A DNA stretch of 15,620 nt, from assembly GCA_900556935.1 (NCBI GenBank), contig USQL01000054.1:1-15620 (forward strand), read 5' to 3'. This DNA comes from an uncultured Eubacteriales bacterium. GTDB lineage: Bacteria > Bacillota > Clostridia > Oscillospirales > Oscillospiraceae. Positions 5,230-11,503 of the stretch are shown here, piece by piece. The notes under the pieces are model-generated. The model saw only the letters and a list, made by a program, of their open reading frames with translations. It had not been told where the DNA came from and did not search any database. Position 1 is the first letter of the stretch. Each line of letters opens with the position of its first letter. Made by a program: the position numbers and the translations under genes.

Positions 5230-7197
5230 ATGGATCATTTTGAATTGGTTTCGGAATATAAGCCCTCCGGCGACCAGCCGGAGGCCATTGAGGCGCTGAG
5301 CAATGGTGTTAACTGGGGCCTGCGGGAGCAGACCCTTTTGGGTGTTACCGGCTCCGGCAAAACCTTTACCATGGCCTCGGTGATTGCAAAGCTCAACAGG
5401 CCCACCCTGGTGCTGGCCCACAACAAGACATTGGCCGCCCAGCTGTGCTCGGAGTTCCGGGAGTTTTTCCCCAACAACGTAGTGGAATACTTTATTTCCT
5501 ACTATGACTACTACCAGCCGGAGGCCTATATTGCCCATACGGACACCTATATTGAAAAGGATTCCGCTGTCAACGAGGAGATTGACCGCCTGCGGCACTC
5601 CGCCACCTCATCGCTGTTTGAGCGGCGGGATGTGATTATTGTGGCTTCCGTCAGCTGTCTGTACGGCCTGGGCGACCCCATTGACTATAAGAGCATGGTG
5701 ATTTCCCTGCGGGTGGGCTCTGAAAAGCCCATGGATGAGATTTTAAAGAAGCTGACGGAAATCCGCTATGAGCGCAACGACGTGGATTTCTCCCGGAATA
5801 AGTTCCGGGTCCGGGGGGATACCCTGGAGGTCTATCCCGCCTATTGGGCCGGCCGGGCCATCCGGGTGGAATTCTTCGGAGACGAGATTGATCGCATCAG
5901 TGAAATCAACGCCGTGTCCGGAATGGTGGAGCGGTATGTGGATCATGTGGCCATCTACCCCGCCAGCCACTATGTGGCCTCCAAGGAAAAGCTGCAAAGG
6001 GCCATGCTGGAAATCCAGAAGGAGTGCGACCAGCAGGTGGAAAAATTCCGGGCGGAGAACAAGCTGATTGAGGCCCAGCGCATCGCCCAGCGGGTAAACT
6101 ACGATTTGGAAATGCTGACGGAAATCGGCTTCTGCACCGGCATCGAAAACTATTCCCGGGTGATTCAGGGCAGAGCCCCGGGAACGCCGCCTACGACGCT
6201 GCTGGACTATTTCCCAAAGGACTATCTGATGTTCATCGACGAGAGCCACGTGACCCTGCCCCAGTGCCGGGCCATGTACGCCGGGGACCGCAGCCGGAAG
6301 GACTCCCTGGTAAACTATGGCTTCCGCCTGCCCTCGGCCTACGACAACCGGCCCCTGAACTTTGCGGAGTTCGACCAAAAAATCAACCAGGTAATCTATG
6401 TCTCCGCCACTCCGGGAGAGTATGAGCGCACCCGGTCCGGCCAGATTGTAGAGCAGGTCATCCGTCCTACGGGTCTGCTCGACCCCCAGGTGGAGGTCCG
6501 GCCCATTGAAGGCCAGATTGACGACCTGATTGGGGAGATTAACGCCCGGACCGCCCGGCAGGAGCGGGTTTTGGTGACCACCCTGACCAAAAAAATGGCG
6601 GAGGACCTGACGGTGTACCTGCAAAAGGCGGGAATCAAGGTCCGGTATATGCACTCGGACATTGGAGCCATGGAGCGGATGGAGATTATCCGGGACCTGC
6701 GGCTTGCCAAGTTTGATGTATTGGTGGGCATCAACCTTCTGCGGGAGGGCCTGGACCTGCCGGAGGTGAGTCTGGTGGCCATTCTGGACGCGGACAAGGA
6801 AGGGTTCCTCCGCAGCGAGACAAGCCTGATTCAGACCATGGGCCGGGCGGCCCGAAACGCCGACGGCAAGGTCATTATGTATGCCGATACGGTAACGCCC
6901 TCCATGCGCATCGCCATGGACGAGACTGCCCGCCGCCGGGAGCTGCAGGATGCCTACAACAAAGCCCACGGCATTGTGCCCAAGACCGTCATCAAGTCCG
7001 TCCGGGACCTGATTGAAATCTCCTCTCCCACCGCCGAGCGCAAGGGCCGCAATGGCGTGAAGATGACCAAGGCCGAAAAGGAGAAGGAGATTGCCCGCCT
7101 GGAAAAGCAGATGAAGGAGGCCGCCAAGATGATGGAATACGAGTACGCCGCCGTCCTTCGGGACCAGATTGTGGAGCTGCGGGGCAGCGGTCTGTAA
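5230..7197 (+). CDS. uvrB: UvrB excinuclease helicase subunit
   Basis: UvrB receives damaged DNA from UvrA, verifies the lesion with its beta-hairpin and recruits UvrC. The 655-residue length is normal. Visible motifs are Walker A GVTGSGKT (38-45, Lys44), the tyrosine-rich beta-hairpin YYDYYQPE (91-98), the helicase DESH box (337-340), SATPGEYE, and motif VI QTMGRAARN starting at residue 535. The C-terminal UVR coiled-coil (about 615-655, EKQMKEAAKMMEYEYAAVLR) binds UvrC. ATG 5230 is chosen because GGAGG stands at 5220-5224 and the family start is MDHFELVSEY-like; an open frame continues upstream inside radC but has no such support. It forms an operon with radC. Nothing appears damaged, so the enzyme should be functional. 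Confidence 0.98.
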   Translation: MDHFELVSEYKPSGDQPEAIEALSNGVNWGLREQTLLGVTGSGKTFTMASVIAKLNRPTLVLAHNKTLAAQLCSEFREFFPNNVVEYFISYYDYYQPEAYIAHTDTYIEKDSAVNEEIDRLRHSATSSLFERRDVIIVASVSCLYGLGDPIDYKSMVISLRVGSEKPMDEILKKLTEIRYERNDVDFSRNKFRVRGDTLEVYPAYWAGRAIRVEFFGDEIDRISEINAVSGMVERYVDHVAIYPASHYVASKEKLQRAMLEIQKECDQQVEKFRAENKLIEAQRIAQRVNYDLEMLTEIGFCTGIENYSRVIQGRAPGTPPTTLLDYFPKDYLMFIDESHVTLPQCRAMYAGDRSRKDSLVNYGFRLPSAYDNRPLNFAEFDQKINQVIYVSATPGEYERTRSGQIVEQVIRPTGLLDPQVEVRPIEGQIDDLIGEINARTARQERVLVTTLTKKMAEDLTVYLQKAGIKVRYMHSDIGAMERMEIIRDLRLAKFDVLVGINLLREGLDLPEVSLVAILDADKEGFLRSETSLIQTMGRAARNADGKVIMYADTVTPSMRIAMDETARRRELQDAYNKAHGIVPKTVIKSVRDLIEISSPTAERKGRNGVKMTKAEKEKEIARLEKQMKEAAKMMEYEYAAVLRDQIVELRGSGL

Positions 7198-7237
7198 CCC
7201 TTATTCCAAAAATATTCCGCATCTGTGGAAATTGTCC

Positions 7238-7265
7238 TTGCAATTTTGGCATCGGATGGTATAAT
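7238..7265 (+). promoter_or_regulatory. Extended -10 promoter of yajC
   Basis: TTGCAA (7238-7243) and a perfect TATAAT (7260-7265) are 16 bases apart, and TGG precedes the -10 (extended -10). It lies in the 100-base gap after uvrB, so yajC can be expressed independently. Confidence 0.75.
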
Positions 7266-7297
7266 AAATTCTATCACATACAAAGGAGTTCGTCCCA

Positions 7298-7672
7298 ATG
7301 ACTATTTTGACTGCTGCCGGTGCCTCCGGTATGTCCAGCATGATGGTGACTCTGGTCCTGATGCTGGCTGTGTTCTACTTCATGCTCATCCGCCCCGAAA
7401 ACAAGCGGAAAAAAGAAGCAGAGCAGATGCGTTCCTCCGTCAAGAACGGCGACAAGATTACCACCATCGGTGGCATCGTCGGTACCGTTGTCAACGTGAA
7501 GGAAAACAATCTGGTAATCGAGACCGGTGCCGACCAGGTCCGCATTGAGATTGCCAAGTGGGCTATGTCTACCAACGAGACCGCCGCGGAGAACGCCAAG
7601 GCAGAGGCCAAGAAGGCCCAGGAAGCCAAGGCAAAGGAAAAGGCCGCCAAGAAGGCAGCCAAGGGCAAGTAA
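7298..7672 (+). CDS. yajC: YajC preprotein translocase accessory subunit
   Basis: YajC is a small single-span membrane protein that associates with SecDF and assists Sec protein export. The 124-residue product has one hydrophobic helix (about 15-31) followed by the family signature FMLIRPENKRKK and the conserved core VKNGDKITTIGGIVGTVVNV (49-68). From about residue 93 the tail is a Lys/Ala/Glu-rich charged helix (AEAKKAQEAKAKEKAAKKAAKGK composition) longer than in the shortest homologues and typical of Clostridia versions. AAGGAG at 7283-7288 supports ATG 7298. It has its own promoter and a strong terminator right after the stop. The usual neighbours tgt, secD and secF are not here, so it sits alone. 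Identification is firm. Confidence 0.93.
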   Translation: MTILTAAGASGMSSMMVTLVLMLAVFYFMLIRPENKRKKEAEQMRSSVKNGDKITTIGGIVGTVVNVKENNLVIETGADQVRIEIAKWAMSTNETAAENAKAEAKKAQEAKAKEKAAKKAAKGK

Positions 7673-7673
7673 G

Positions 7674-7705
7674 AAAAAATGGCTGTCGGAAGACAGCCAT
7701 TTTTT
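7674..7705. terminator. Bidirectional intrinsic terminator, yajC and PHP genes
   Basis: ATGGCTGTC (7679-7687) pairs exactly with GACAGCCAT (7692-7700) around a GGAA loop. Six A's precede and five further T's follow, so both strands show hairpin plus T-run. It lies between the yajC stop (7672) and the PHP-gene stop (7710) and serves both. Confidence 0.92.
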
Positions 7706-7709
7706 GTGC

Positions 7710-8477
7710 TTAAATCTGACGAATGGGGACGGTCTCCAGAATCCGGATGCCCAGGGAGGAGAGAATTTCCCGGGCCCTCTGCTCGGTTTCCGGCACGATT
7801 AAATCCTCCGGGCGGTGGGCATCGCAGCCCAGCACCATGGGGGAACCTGCCTGGGCGGCCAGCTCCAGGAAACGGTGATTGGGATAATTCCGGCCCTCCC
7901 GGTAGCCCAGGAAATTGAATTCCAGGGGAAGATTGTGGTCCATGGCCTCCCGGATGAGCAGCCCCATCCATTCGGCATAGTCCTTTTGCGGCCCCACGAA
8001 GTTGAGAATATCCGGGTGGGCCATATAGGTGTAGAGCCCCGTATCCATGGCGGCGATGCTCTGGCGGACGTAGGCCTCCAGAAGCCCCTTGTCCTCGGTC
8101 TCCCGGCCGCTGTAGGTTCCCTCCGGCTCGTTGCCCACAAAATGCTGCCCCAGAATCATGTATTCCACCTGCTGCTCCTGAAGATAGGCGTGGAGCCTGT
8201 CAAAATACTTGGGGTAGTACTCCGCCTCTACGCCGATGTGGAACTCCAATGTGCCCTCGTATTGGGCTTTCAGACTTTGCAGGGTGGAAACATAGCCCGG
8301 GAGCTCCTCCGGGCGCATCCGGAAGGTGGAATAGTAGTCCCCGGGGAAAAAGTATGGGGTGTGGTCCGAAAAGCCCAGGGTTTTCAGCCCGGCCAGCCTG
8401 GCGGCATTGATGTATTCCTGCTCGGAGCCGATGGCGTGGTTGCAGCGGGGGGTATGGGTATGGTAATTGGCAATCAT
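7710..8477 (-). CDS. HisJ-type PHP-domain histidinol-phosphatase
   Basis: The 255-residue protein is a PHP-family metallophosphoesterase of the histidinol-phosphatase class, which hydrolyses L-histidinol phosphate to L-histidinol in histidine synthesis. Metal ligands are visible in order: YHTHT (His6, His8), His14 in CNHAIG, DHTPY (Asp38, His39), GVEAEYY (Glu84 or Glu86), GQHFV (His112), AHPD (His154) and GCDAHRP (Asp219, His221). Start ATG 8475-8477 is preferred because AGAGGA lies about 8 bases upstream and the metal-binding strand starts directly; a longer in-frame start adds 43 residues with no family support. No other his genes are in the window, so a different phosphate ester substrate is possible. 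It has its own promoter and shares a terminator with yajC. Confidence 0.88.
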   Translation of the reverse strand: MIANYHTHTPRCNHAIGSEQEYINAARLAGLKTLGFSDHTPYFFPGDYYSTFRMRPEELPGYVSTLQSLKAQYEGTLEFHIGVEAEYYPKYFDRLHAYLQEQQVEYMILGQHFVGNEPEGTYSGRETEDKGLLEAYVRQSIAAMDTGLYTYMAHPDILNFVGPQKDYAEWMGLLIREAMDHNLPLEFNFLGYREGRNYPNHRFLELAAQAGSPMVLGCDAHRPEDLIVPETEQRAREILSSLGIRILETVPIRQI

Positions 8478-8508
8478 AAAGCAGTTCCTCTTGATTCTCT
8501 TTTTTCCT

Positions 8509-8536
8509 ATTATACCATGGAAGAAAGGAAATGCAA
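8509..8536 (-). promoter_or_regulatory. Extended -10 promoter of the PHP gene
   Basis: On the minus strand TTGCAT (8531-8536) and TATAAT (8509-8514) are 16 bases apart with TGG before the -10, the same architecture as the yajC promoter. Confidence 0.75.
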
Positions 8537-8580
8537 CAGGATAAAACGTGAGAAAACAGCGAGTTGGGAGAGAAAACGAT

Positions 8581-9216
8581 ATGAAAGATTTTCCTGTATT
8601 CACCACGGAAAACGGGGTGGCGAGCCTGATTTTAAAGGAGATTCCCTACCGAAAGGAGGCCTATATCCATCTGCGGGACGCGTCAAATCCCCAGGCGCTG
8701 CTGGACGAGTGCGTGTCCTTCTGCAGGGTTTGCGGGGCGGAGAAAATCTACGCCTCGGGCCATGAACTGCTGGAGCGCTACCCGCTGCATACCGCTGTTG
8801 TGGAAATGCGGGGCATTCCCAATATCGACGAGACGCTTTTGGAATCCCTCTTTCCTGTGACGGATGCTACAGTGGCCCGCTGGCGGGAGATTCACAACCG
8901 GGCCATGGCCCAGGTGCCCAACGCCGGAACTCTGGAAGCGCGGGACGAGGCGGCGCTTACACAGGGCGGTGCCTATTTTATCCACCGGGATGGGGAGCTC
9001 CTGGGCATCGGATACCTGAAAGAGGACTGTGTTCAGGTCATTGCCGCCGCCCAGCCCGGGGCGGGGAAGCGGGTGCTCCACTCCCTGTGCTCGGTCTGCC
9101 CCGGGGTGCCCCTGCGGCTGGAGGTGGCGGAGGCCAACGAACGGGCAGTCGCCCTGTATGAAAAAATCGGGTTCGTAAAGGTCCGGGAGCTGTCCCGGTG
9201 GTATCGGGTGGATTAA
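8581..9216 (+). CDS. GNAT-family N-acetyltransferase
   Basis: The 211-residue protein ends with a clear GNAT half: a central strand GGAYFIHRDGELLGIGYLKE, a pyrophosphate loop QPGAGKRVL that approximates the Q/R-x-x-G-x-G/A acetyl-CoA motif, and EANERAVALYEKIGFVKV, the classic N-x-x-A-x-x-x-Y-x-x-x-GF ending. The N-terminal half (1-95) is a second, degenerate domain resembling the first lobe of two-lobed GNATs, probably shaping the substrate site. The substrate is not predictable. ATG 8581 is used because GGGAGAG lies about 8 bases upstream; an in-frame codon at 8548 has none. It is divergent from the PHP gene and convergent with ogt, where the two stop codons overlap in TTAA. No promoter of good quality was recognised in the short upstream gap. 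Confidence 0.86.
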   Translation: MKDFPVFTTENGVASLILKEIPYRKEAYIHLRDASNPQALLDECVSFCRVCGAEKIYASGHELLERYPLHTAVVEMRGIPNIDETLLESLFPVTDATVARWREIHNRAMAQVPNAGTLEARDEAALTQGGAYFIHRDGELLGIGYLKEDCVQVIAAAQPGAGKRVLHSLCSVCPGVPLRLEVAEANERAVALYEKIGFVKVRELSRWYRVD

Positions 9217-9737
9217 AAAGGCTGCTCCGGAAGGGAAAGCTGACTTACGTCCACCCCCTCCAGCTTCAGAAGCCGGAGCTTTTTGTCCAGCCCTGCCGCG
9301 TAGCCGGTGAGGCTGCCGTCGGCCCCAATCACACGGTGGCAGGGAACCAGGATGGAGATTGGATTGCGTCCCACAGCGCTGCCCACGGCCTGAAATGACA
9401 TGGTATTGTTGCCGCTTTCGGAAAGCTTTTGTGCCAGCGCTCCGTAGGTTGTGGTCTGCCCATAGGGAACGGTCAGAAGCAGTTCCCAGACCGCACGGCG
9501 GAAGGGAGTCCCTTTGAGGTGCAGCGGGGGCAGAAAATTGGGGGCTACTCCGGCAAAATAAACATCCAGCCAGGCAACGGCACTGGAAAGAATGGGGCAG
9601 AACCGATTGCTGACATCCAGCGGAAGGGTAGAGGCATAGTATTTTTGCCCTTCAAACCAAGCGCCAATCAGCCCCTCCTCGTCGGCTGCCAGAAGCATGT
9701 CTCCCAGGGGAGAAGAATAGCCGCATACAGAAATCAC
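9213..9737 (-). CDS. ogt: Methylated-DNA--protein-cysteine methyltransferase
   Basis: This suicide repair protein moves the alkyl group from O6-methylguanine to its own cysteine. The 174-residue sequence has the small N-terminal ribonuclease-H-like domain and the C-terminal winged helix: GTPFRRAVWELLLTVPYGQT (76-95), YGALAQ, the GSAVGRNP stretch (119-126) and the active site PCHRV (132-136) with Cys133. The start is GTG at 9735-9737, supported by AAGGAAGTGA 7-8 bases upstream; no ATG is suitably placed. Its stop lies within TTAA shared with the convergent GNAT gene, so there is no room for a separate terminator between them. The length and active site are typical of Ogt/MGMT enzymes, and the protein should be functional. 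Promoter candidates lie at 9848-9876 and 9954-9982. Confidence 0.95.
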   Translation of the reverse strand: MISVCGYSSPLGDMLLAADEEGLIGAWFEGQKYYASTLPLDVSNRFCPILSSAVAWLDVYFAGVAPNFLPPLHLKGTPFRRAVWELLLTVPYGQTTTYGALAQKLSESGNNTMSFQAVGSAVGRNPISILVPCHRVIGADGSLTGYAAGLDKKLRLLKLEGVDVSQLSLPEQPF

Positions 9738-9745
9738 AGCGTCAC

Positions 9746-9850
9746 TTCCTTTCTGATTTTGTGGACAATCTGGAGAGCATCACCCGTTCCCAGGCCACGG
9801 GCCGGGGCCTTGTGTTCAGGGCCACCACCGGCGGGGTGCCCCACAGCGTT
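9746..9850 (+). pseudogene. Histidine-kinase fragment, plus strand (post-dimerisation region)
   Basis: In the plus frame, FLSDFVDNLESITRSQ followed by ATGRGLVFRATTGGVPHSV resembles the segment of sensor kinases between the H box and the N box, where a short acidic helix precedes a QA-x-x-(K/R)G strand and a VPH turn. There is no start, no N box and no stop of a gene; the match ends near 9850 where the sequence becomes AT-rich. It overlaps the upstream region of ogt. The opposite strand has a 61-codon frame here (9734-9919) starting with TTG and without ribosome site. The assignment rests on my reading of a loosely conserved region and is tentative. Confidence 0.35.
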
Positions 9851-9876
9851 ACACAGGTATTTGATATACCGGTCAA
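9848..9876 (-). promoter_or_regulatory. Candidate ogt promoter
   Basis: On the minus strand TTGACC (9871-9876, 5/6) and TGTAAC (9848-9853, 4/6) are 17 bases apart, about 100 bases before the ogt start. It competes with the candidate at 9954-9982. Confidence 0.35.
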
Positions 9877-9953
9877 TCGTCACATGATTGGTTGGCGTTT
9901 CATTTACTGTTACTGTCAAAATTTTTGATTTTTTGAAATCGACTATCGATTAT

Positions 9954-9982
9954 ATGATACCATATCCATTTAGTATATGCAA
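9954..9982 (-). promoter_or_regulatory. Minus-strand promoter next to a large inverted repeat
   Basis: TTGCAT (9977-9982) and TATCAT (9954-9959), 17 bases apart with TGG before the -10, lie in AT-rich DNA and point toward ogt. The -35 abuts the left arm of the inverted repeat at 9982-10034. Confidence 0.5.
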
Positions 9983-10034
9983 TCGGCACAGTTTCAAAAA
10001 CGTAAAATTTTTTGCTTTTTGAAACTGTGCCGAT
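9982..10034. repeat. Perfect 19-bp inverted repeat with 15-base loop
   Basis: The arm at 9982-10000 (ATCGGCACAGTTTCAAAAA) is the exact complement of 10016-10034. Neither side has a T-run beyond the arm, so it does not look like a terminator. It sits in an AT-rich island (about 9855-10065) between the two kinase fragments and directly behind a minus-strand promoter. It may be a remnant of an insertion sequence or MITE, or a large operator or cruciform. Confidence 0.8.
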
Positions 10035-10076
10035 ATGAGAAGACTCTATATAAGCTTTATACAGGCGCGTGCACTT

Positions 10077-10226
10077 CGCTTCAATGGTGCCGCCCATTTT
10101 CTCAATCAGCTGTTTGACAATGGACATGCCAAGACCCGTTCCCGCATAACTGGAGCGGGCAGAGGGGTCCGCCTGCACGAAGGCCTCGAAGAGCTTGTTT
10201 TCCACAAAGTCCTCATAGCGCAGTCC
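10077..10226 (-). pseudogene. Histidine-kinase fragment, minus strand (ATP lid and G2 box)
   Basis: Fifty minus-strand codons read GLRYEDFVENKLFEAFVQ, ADPSARSSYAGTGLGMSIVK and QLIEKMGGTIEA. This is the F box, ATP lid and G2 box of a sensor histidine kinase (usual form: LFEAFVQ-x-D-x-S-x-R, GTGLGM, GGTI). A stop codon stands at once upstream (10227-10229), and the N box, G1 box and all earlier domains are absent. After the GGTIEA strand the frame runs into AT-rich sequence unrelated to kinases. It is therefore a remnant with no function as a kinase. It lies just inside the chromosomal side of the tRNA attachment site, so deletions accompanying integration or excision may have created it. Confidence 0.75.
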
Positions 10227-10249
10227 TCACTTTTGACAATTCTTTTAGA

Positions 10250-10290
10250 AAGCGCCGGGTTATTCGCATTTTACGAAAAACCCGGCGCTT
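10250..10290 (-). terminator. Strong hairpin downstream of the tRNA 3' end
   Basis: A 12-bp perfect stem (10250-10261 with 10279-10290, core AGCGCCGGGTT) starts 3 bases after the encoded CCA of the tRNA fragment on the minus strand. On that strand it is followed by TTCTAAAAG, only moderately T-rich. It fits the terminator of the original tRNA-Arg gene. Confidence 0.6.
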
Positions 10291-10293
10291 CTC

Positions 10294-10338
10294 TGGCACC
10301 CCAAATTGGATTCGAACCAACGACCTTCCGCTTAGGAG
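10294..10338 (-). other. 3' half of tRNA-Arg(CCU): attachment-site remnant
   Basis: Read on the minus strand, the segment gives an anticodon loop CTCCTAA (anticodon CCT, 10332-10338), the 3' anticodon strand GCGGA, a variable loop AGGTC, a T-arm GTTGG-TTCGAAT-CCAAT, the acceptor strand TTGGGGT, discriminator G and an encoded CCA (10294-10296). The 5' anticodon strand should be TCCGC, but the sequence there is GCCTA, and no D-arm or 5' acceptor strand follows, so the match stops exactly at the anticodon loop. This is the classical crossover position for tyrosine recombinases in tRNA genes. The intact tRNA-Arg should lie at the other end of the inserted element, beyond the right edge of the window. 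Confidence 0.8.
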
Positions 10339-10608
10339 TAGGCACGGGGTATTGGCCACACGCACGATTTGTCCTGAAATCATACTATTTTGTGGCCTAA
10401 TATGCCATTTTTATAACCGTAATTGTTTGCCTATGTGATGGCATGTACGACGCTATACGAGATACTCTGTTAGCAAGCTGTTAGCAAGCTTCCGAAAAAC
10501 CGACGTTTGGTTGGTTTTCCGACTCGTATTTGTTGGTACGGCGATGTGATTCAGCTACTTGCGTAATACTATCACTTTTGCCACCTTATATTGACATACG
10601 AACTTTTT
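10339..10608. other. Gene-free end segment of the element
   Basis: These 270 bases hold no convincing gene. They contain a tandem 11-base repeat (10469-10490), an imperfect hairpin around 10492-10523, and on the minus strand an open stretch of about 34 codons ending in ESENQPNVGFSEAC and a stop at 10477-10479. That stretch could be the tail of a lost gene, but I do not recognise it. Confidence 0.5.
10469..10490. repeat. Tandem 11-bp direct repeat
   Basis: GTTAGCAAGCT occurs twice without a gap (10469-10479 and 10480-10490), about 130 bases inside the element from the attachment site. Short direct repeats at this place often serve as arm-type sites for an integrase or its accessory protein. 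Confidence 0.75.
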
Positions 10609-11202
10609 TCAAAACAGAATCTTATCAGGCTTAATTCTGTCTTTTTCCGTTATGGTGCGTACTACCCTGCATGGTACACCCGTTGCAACCACACCCGCAG
10701 GAACATCATGGGTAACAACACTCCCTGCACCAATTACAGAGCCCGCACCAATGGTCACTCCCGCACACACCGTTGCGTTTGCTCCTATCCAAACATTTTC
10801 TTCAATGGTAATCGGCGCTGAAGTTCCAATCCCATGACTGCGCTGCTCCTGGTCAATCGCATGGCCCGAACAAGCAATACACACGCCCGGAGCAATGAAT
10901 ACGCCTTCCCCGATATTTACCGGCGAAGTGTCCAGGATGACACAGTTGTAGTTCAGAACCGCAAATCCGTGGAAATGGATATTGAAGCCGTAGTCACAAT
11001 GGAAATCCGGTTCAATACTGACCATAGCCGAATAAGTTCCCAGCAGGTCTCGTAGGATAGCGCCCCGCCTTTCCTTTTCATCTGGGGCAGTTTGGTTATA
11101 TTCCCAGCATAGTTTCTTTGCGCGAGCTTGTGCTTCAATAGGAATATTCTCATAGCCGCTGGCATAAGCAGCCTGACTTTTAATAAAATCCAGTGGTGTC
11201 AT
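10609..11202 (-). CDS. Maltose/galactoside-type sugar O-acetyltransferase
   Basis: The 197-residue protein is a left-handed beta-helix acetyltransferase. Residues 5-60 form the helical Mac domain (AQARAKKLCWEYN is its conserved part), followed by hexapeptide repeats ending in ITIEENVWIGANATVCAGVT and IGAGSVIGAGSVV. His114 in SGHAID is the expected catalytic base and DF-x-x-DYG-x-NIHF-type sequence (66-77) forms the acceptor pocket. It transfers an acetyl group from acetyl-CoA to a sugar hydroxyl in the cytoplasm; the natural acceptor is usually unknown. I start at ATG 11200-11202, which gives the normal family length and follows a GGGGGTGG site; an upstream GTG (11233-11235) is in frame but would add 11 residues. 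It is the first gene inside the element and its GC is lower than the chromosomal genes. The family is secure. Confidence 0.9.
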   Translation of the reverse strand: MTPLDFIKSQAAYASGYENIPIEAQARAKKLCWEYNQTAPDEKERRGAILRDLLGTYSAMVSIEPDFHCDYGFNIHFHGFAVLNYNCVILDTSPVNIGEGVFIAPGVCIACSGHAIDQEQRSHGIGTSAPITIEENVWIGANATVCAGVTIGAGSVIGAGSVVTHDVPAGVVATGVPCRVVRTITEKDRIKPDKILF

Positions 11203-11257
11203 AGCCCACCCCCATTCTTGTTCTCTCAAAAGCACCGAGCATTTTCCTTTTCAGCCT

Positions 11258-11286
11258 ATTGTATAGTAAAAATGGTGATAAATCAA
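11258..11286 (-). promoter_or_regulatory. Promoter of the O-acetyltransferase gene
   Basis: On the minus strand TTGATT (11281-11286) and TACAAT (11258-11263) are 17 bases apart, about 55 bases before the start codon. Confidence 0.6.
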
Positions 11287-11299
11287 TATATTTTCCCCT

Positions 11300-11330
11300 C
11301 CCCGCATTCCCAAAAATTGGGAATGCGGGG
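11300..11330 (+). terminator. Perfect 14-bp hairpin with plus-strand T-rich tail
   Basis: CCCCGCATTCCCAA (11300-11313) pairs exactly with its complement at 11317-11330 around a 3-base loop, followed by ATTTCTTATTTG on the plus strand. It has the form of an intrinsic terminator for plus-strand transcription, yet no plus-strand gene ends before it. It may insulate the parA leader from incoming transcription. Confidence 0.6.
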
Positions 11331-11503
11331 ATTTCTTATTTGTCGAAATTGCTTTGAAATCATAGGCAAAAAAATTTTTTTGAAAATTTTTCTCAAAACA
11401 CCCTCACAAAACGCCGTTTTTTCCGCGATAAGTGAAAGGAGTTTTCTGAAGCCCTTTCGAGTGAACCTTGAAAACTTCATAATCATTCATCTGATACATT
11501 CTT
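11331..11503. other. AT-rich region before the parA leader
   Basis: No gene is supported. The stretch contains an A7T7 tract (11368-11381) and neighbouring A/T runs suggestive of bent DNA, and two overlapping small stems (GAAAGG 11434-11439 with CCTTTC 11453-11458; AGTTTTC 11440-11446 with GAAAACT 11470-11476). A promoter for the leader and parA-parB is expected here, but no good -35/-10 pair was found. Confidence 0.4.

Noticed and set aside
5743..6969. 408-codon minus-strand open frame
   Set aside because: It is the complement of uvrB, explained by GC-rich codon usage; no start signal or known motif.
9734..9919. 61-codon minus-strand frame overlapping the ogt start by 4 bases
   Set aside because: It starts at TTG without a ribosome site, runs from AT-rich spacer into GC-rich DNA, and the opposite frame looks more like a sensor-kinase fragment. 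I cannot exclude it.
9982..10034. Reading the 19-bp inverted repeat as a terminator
   Set aside because: Neither strand has a T-run after the stem.
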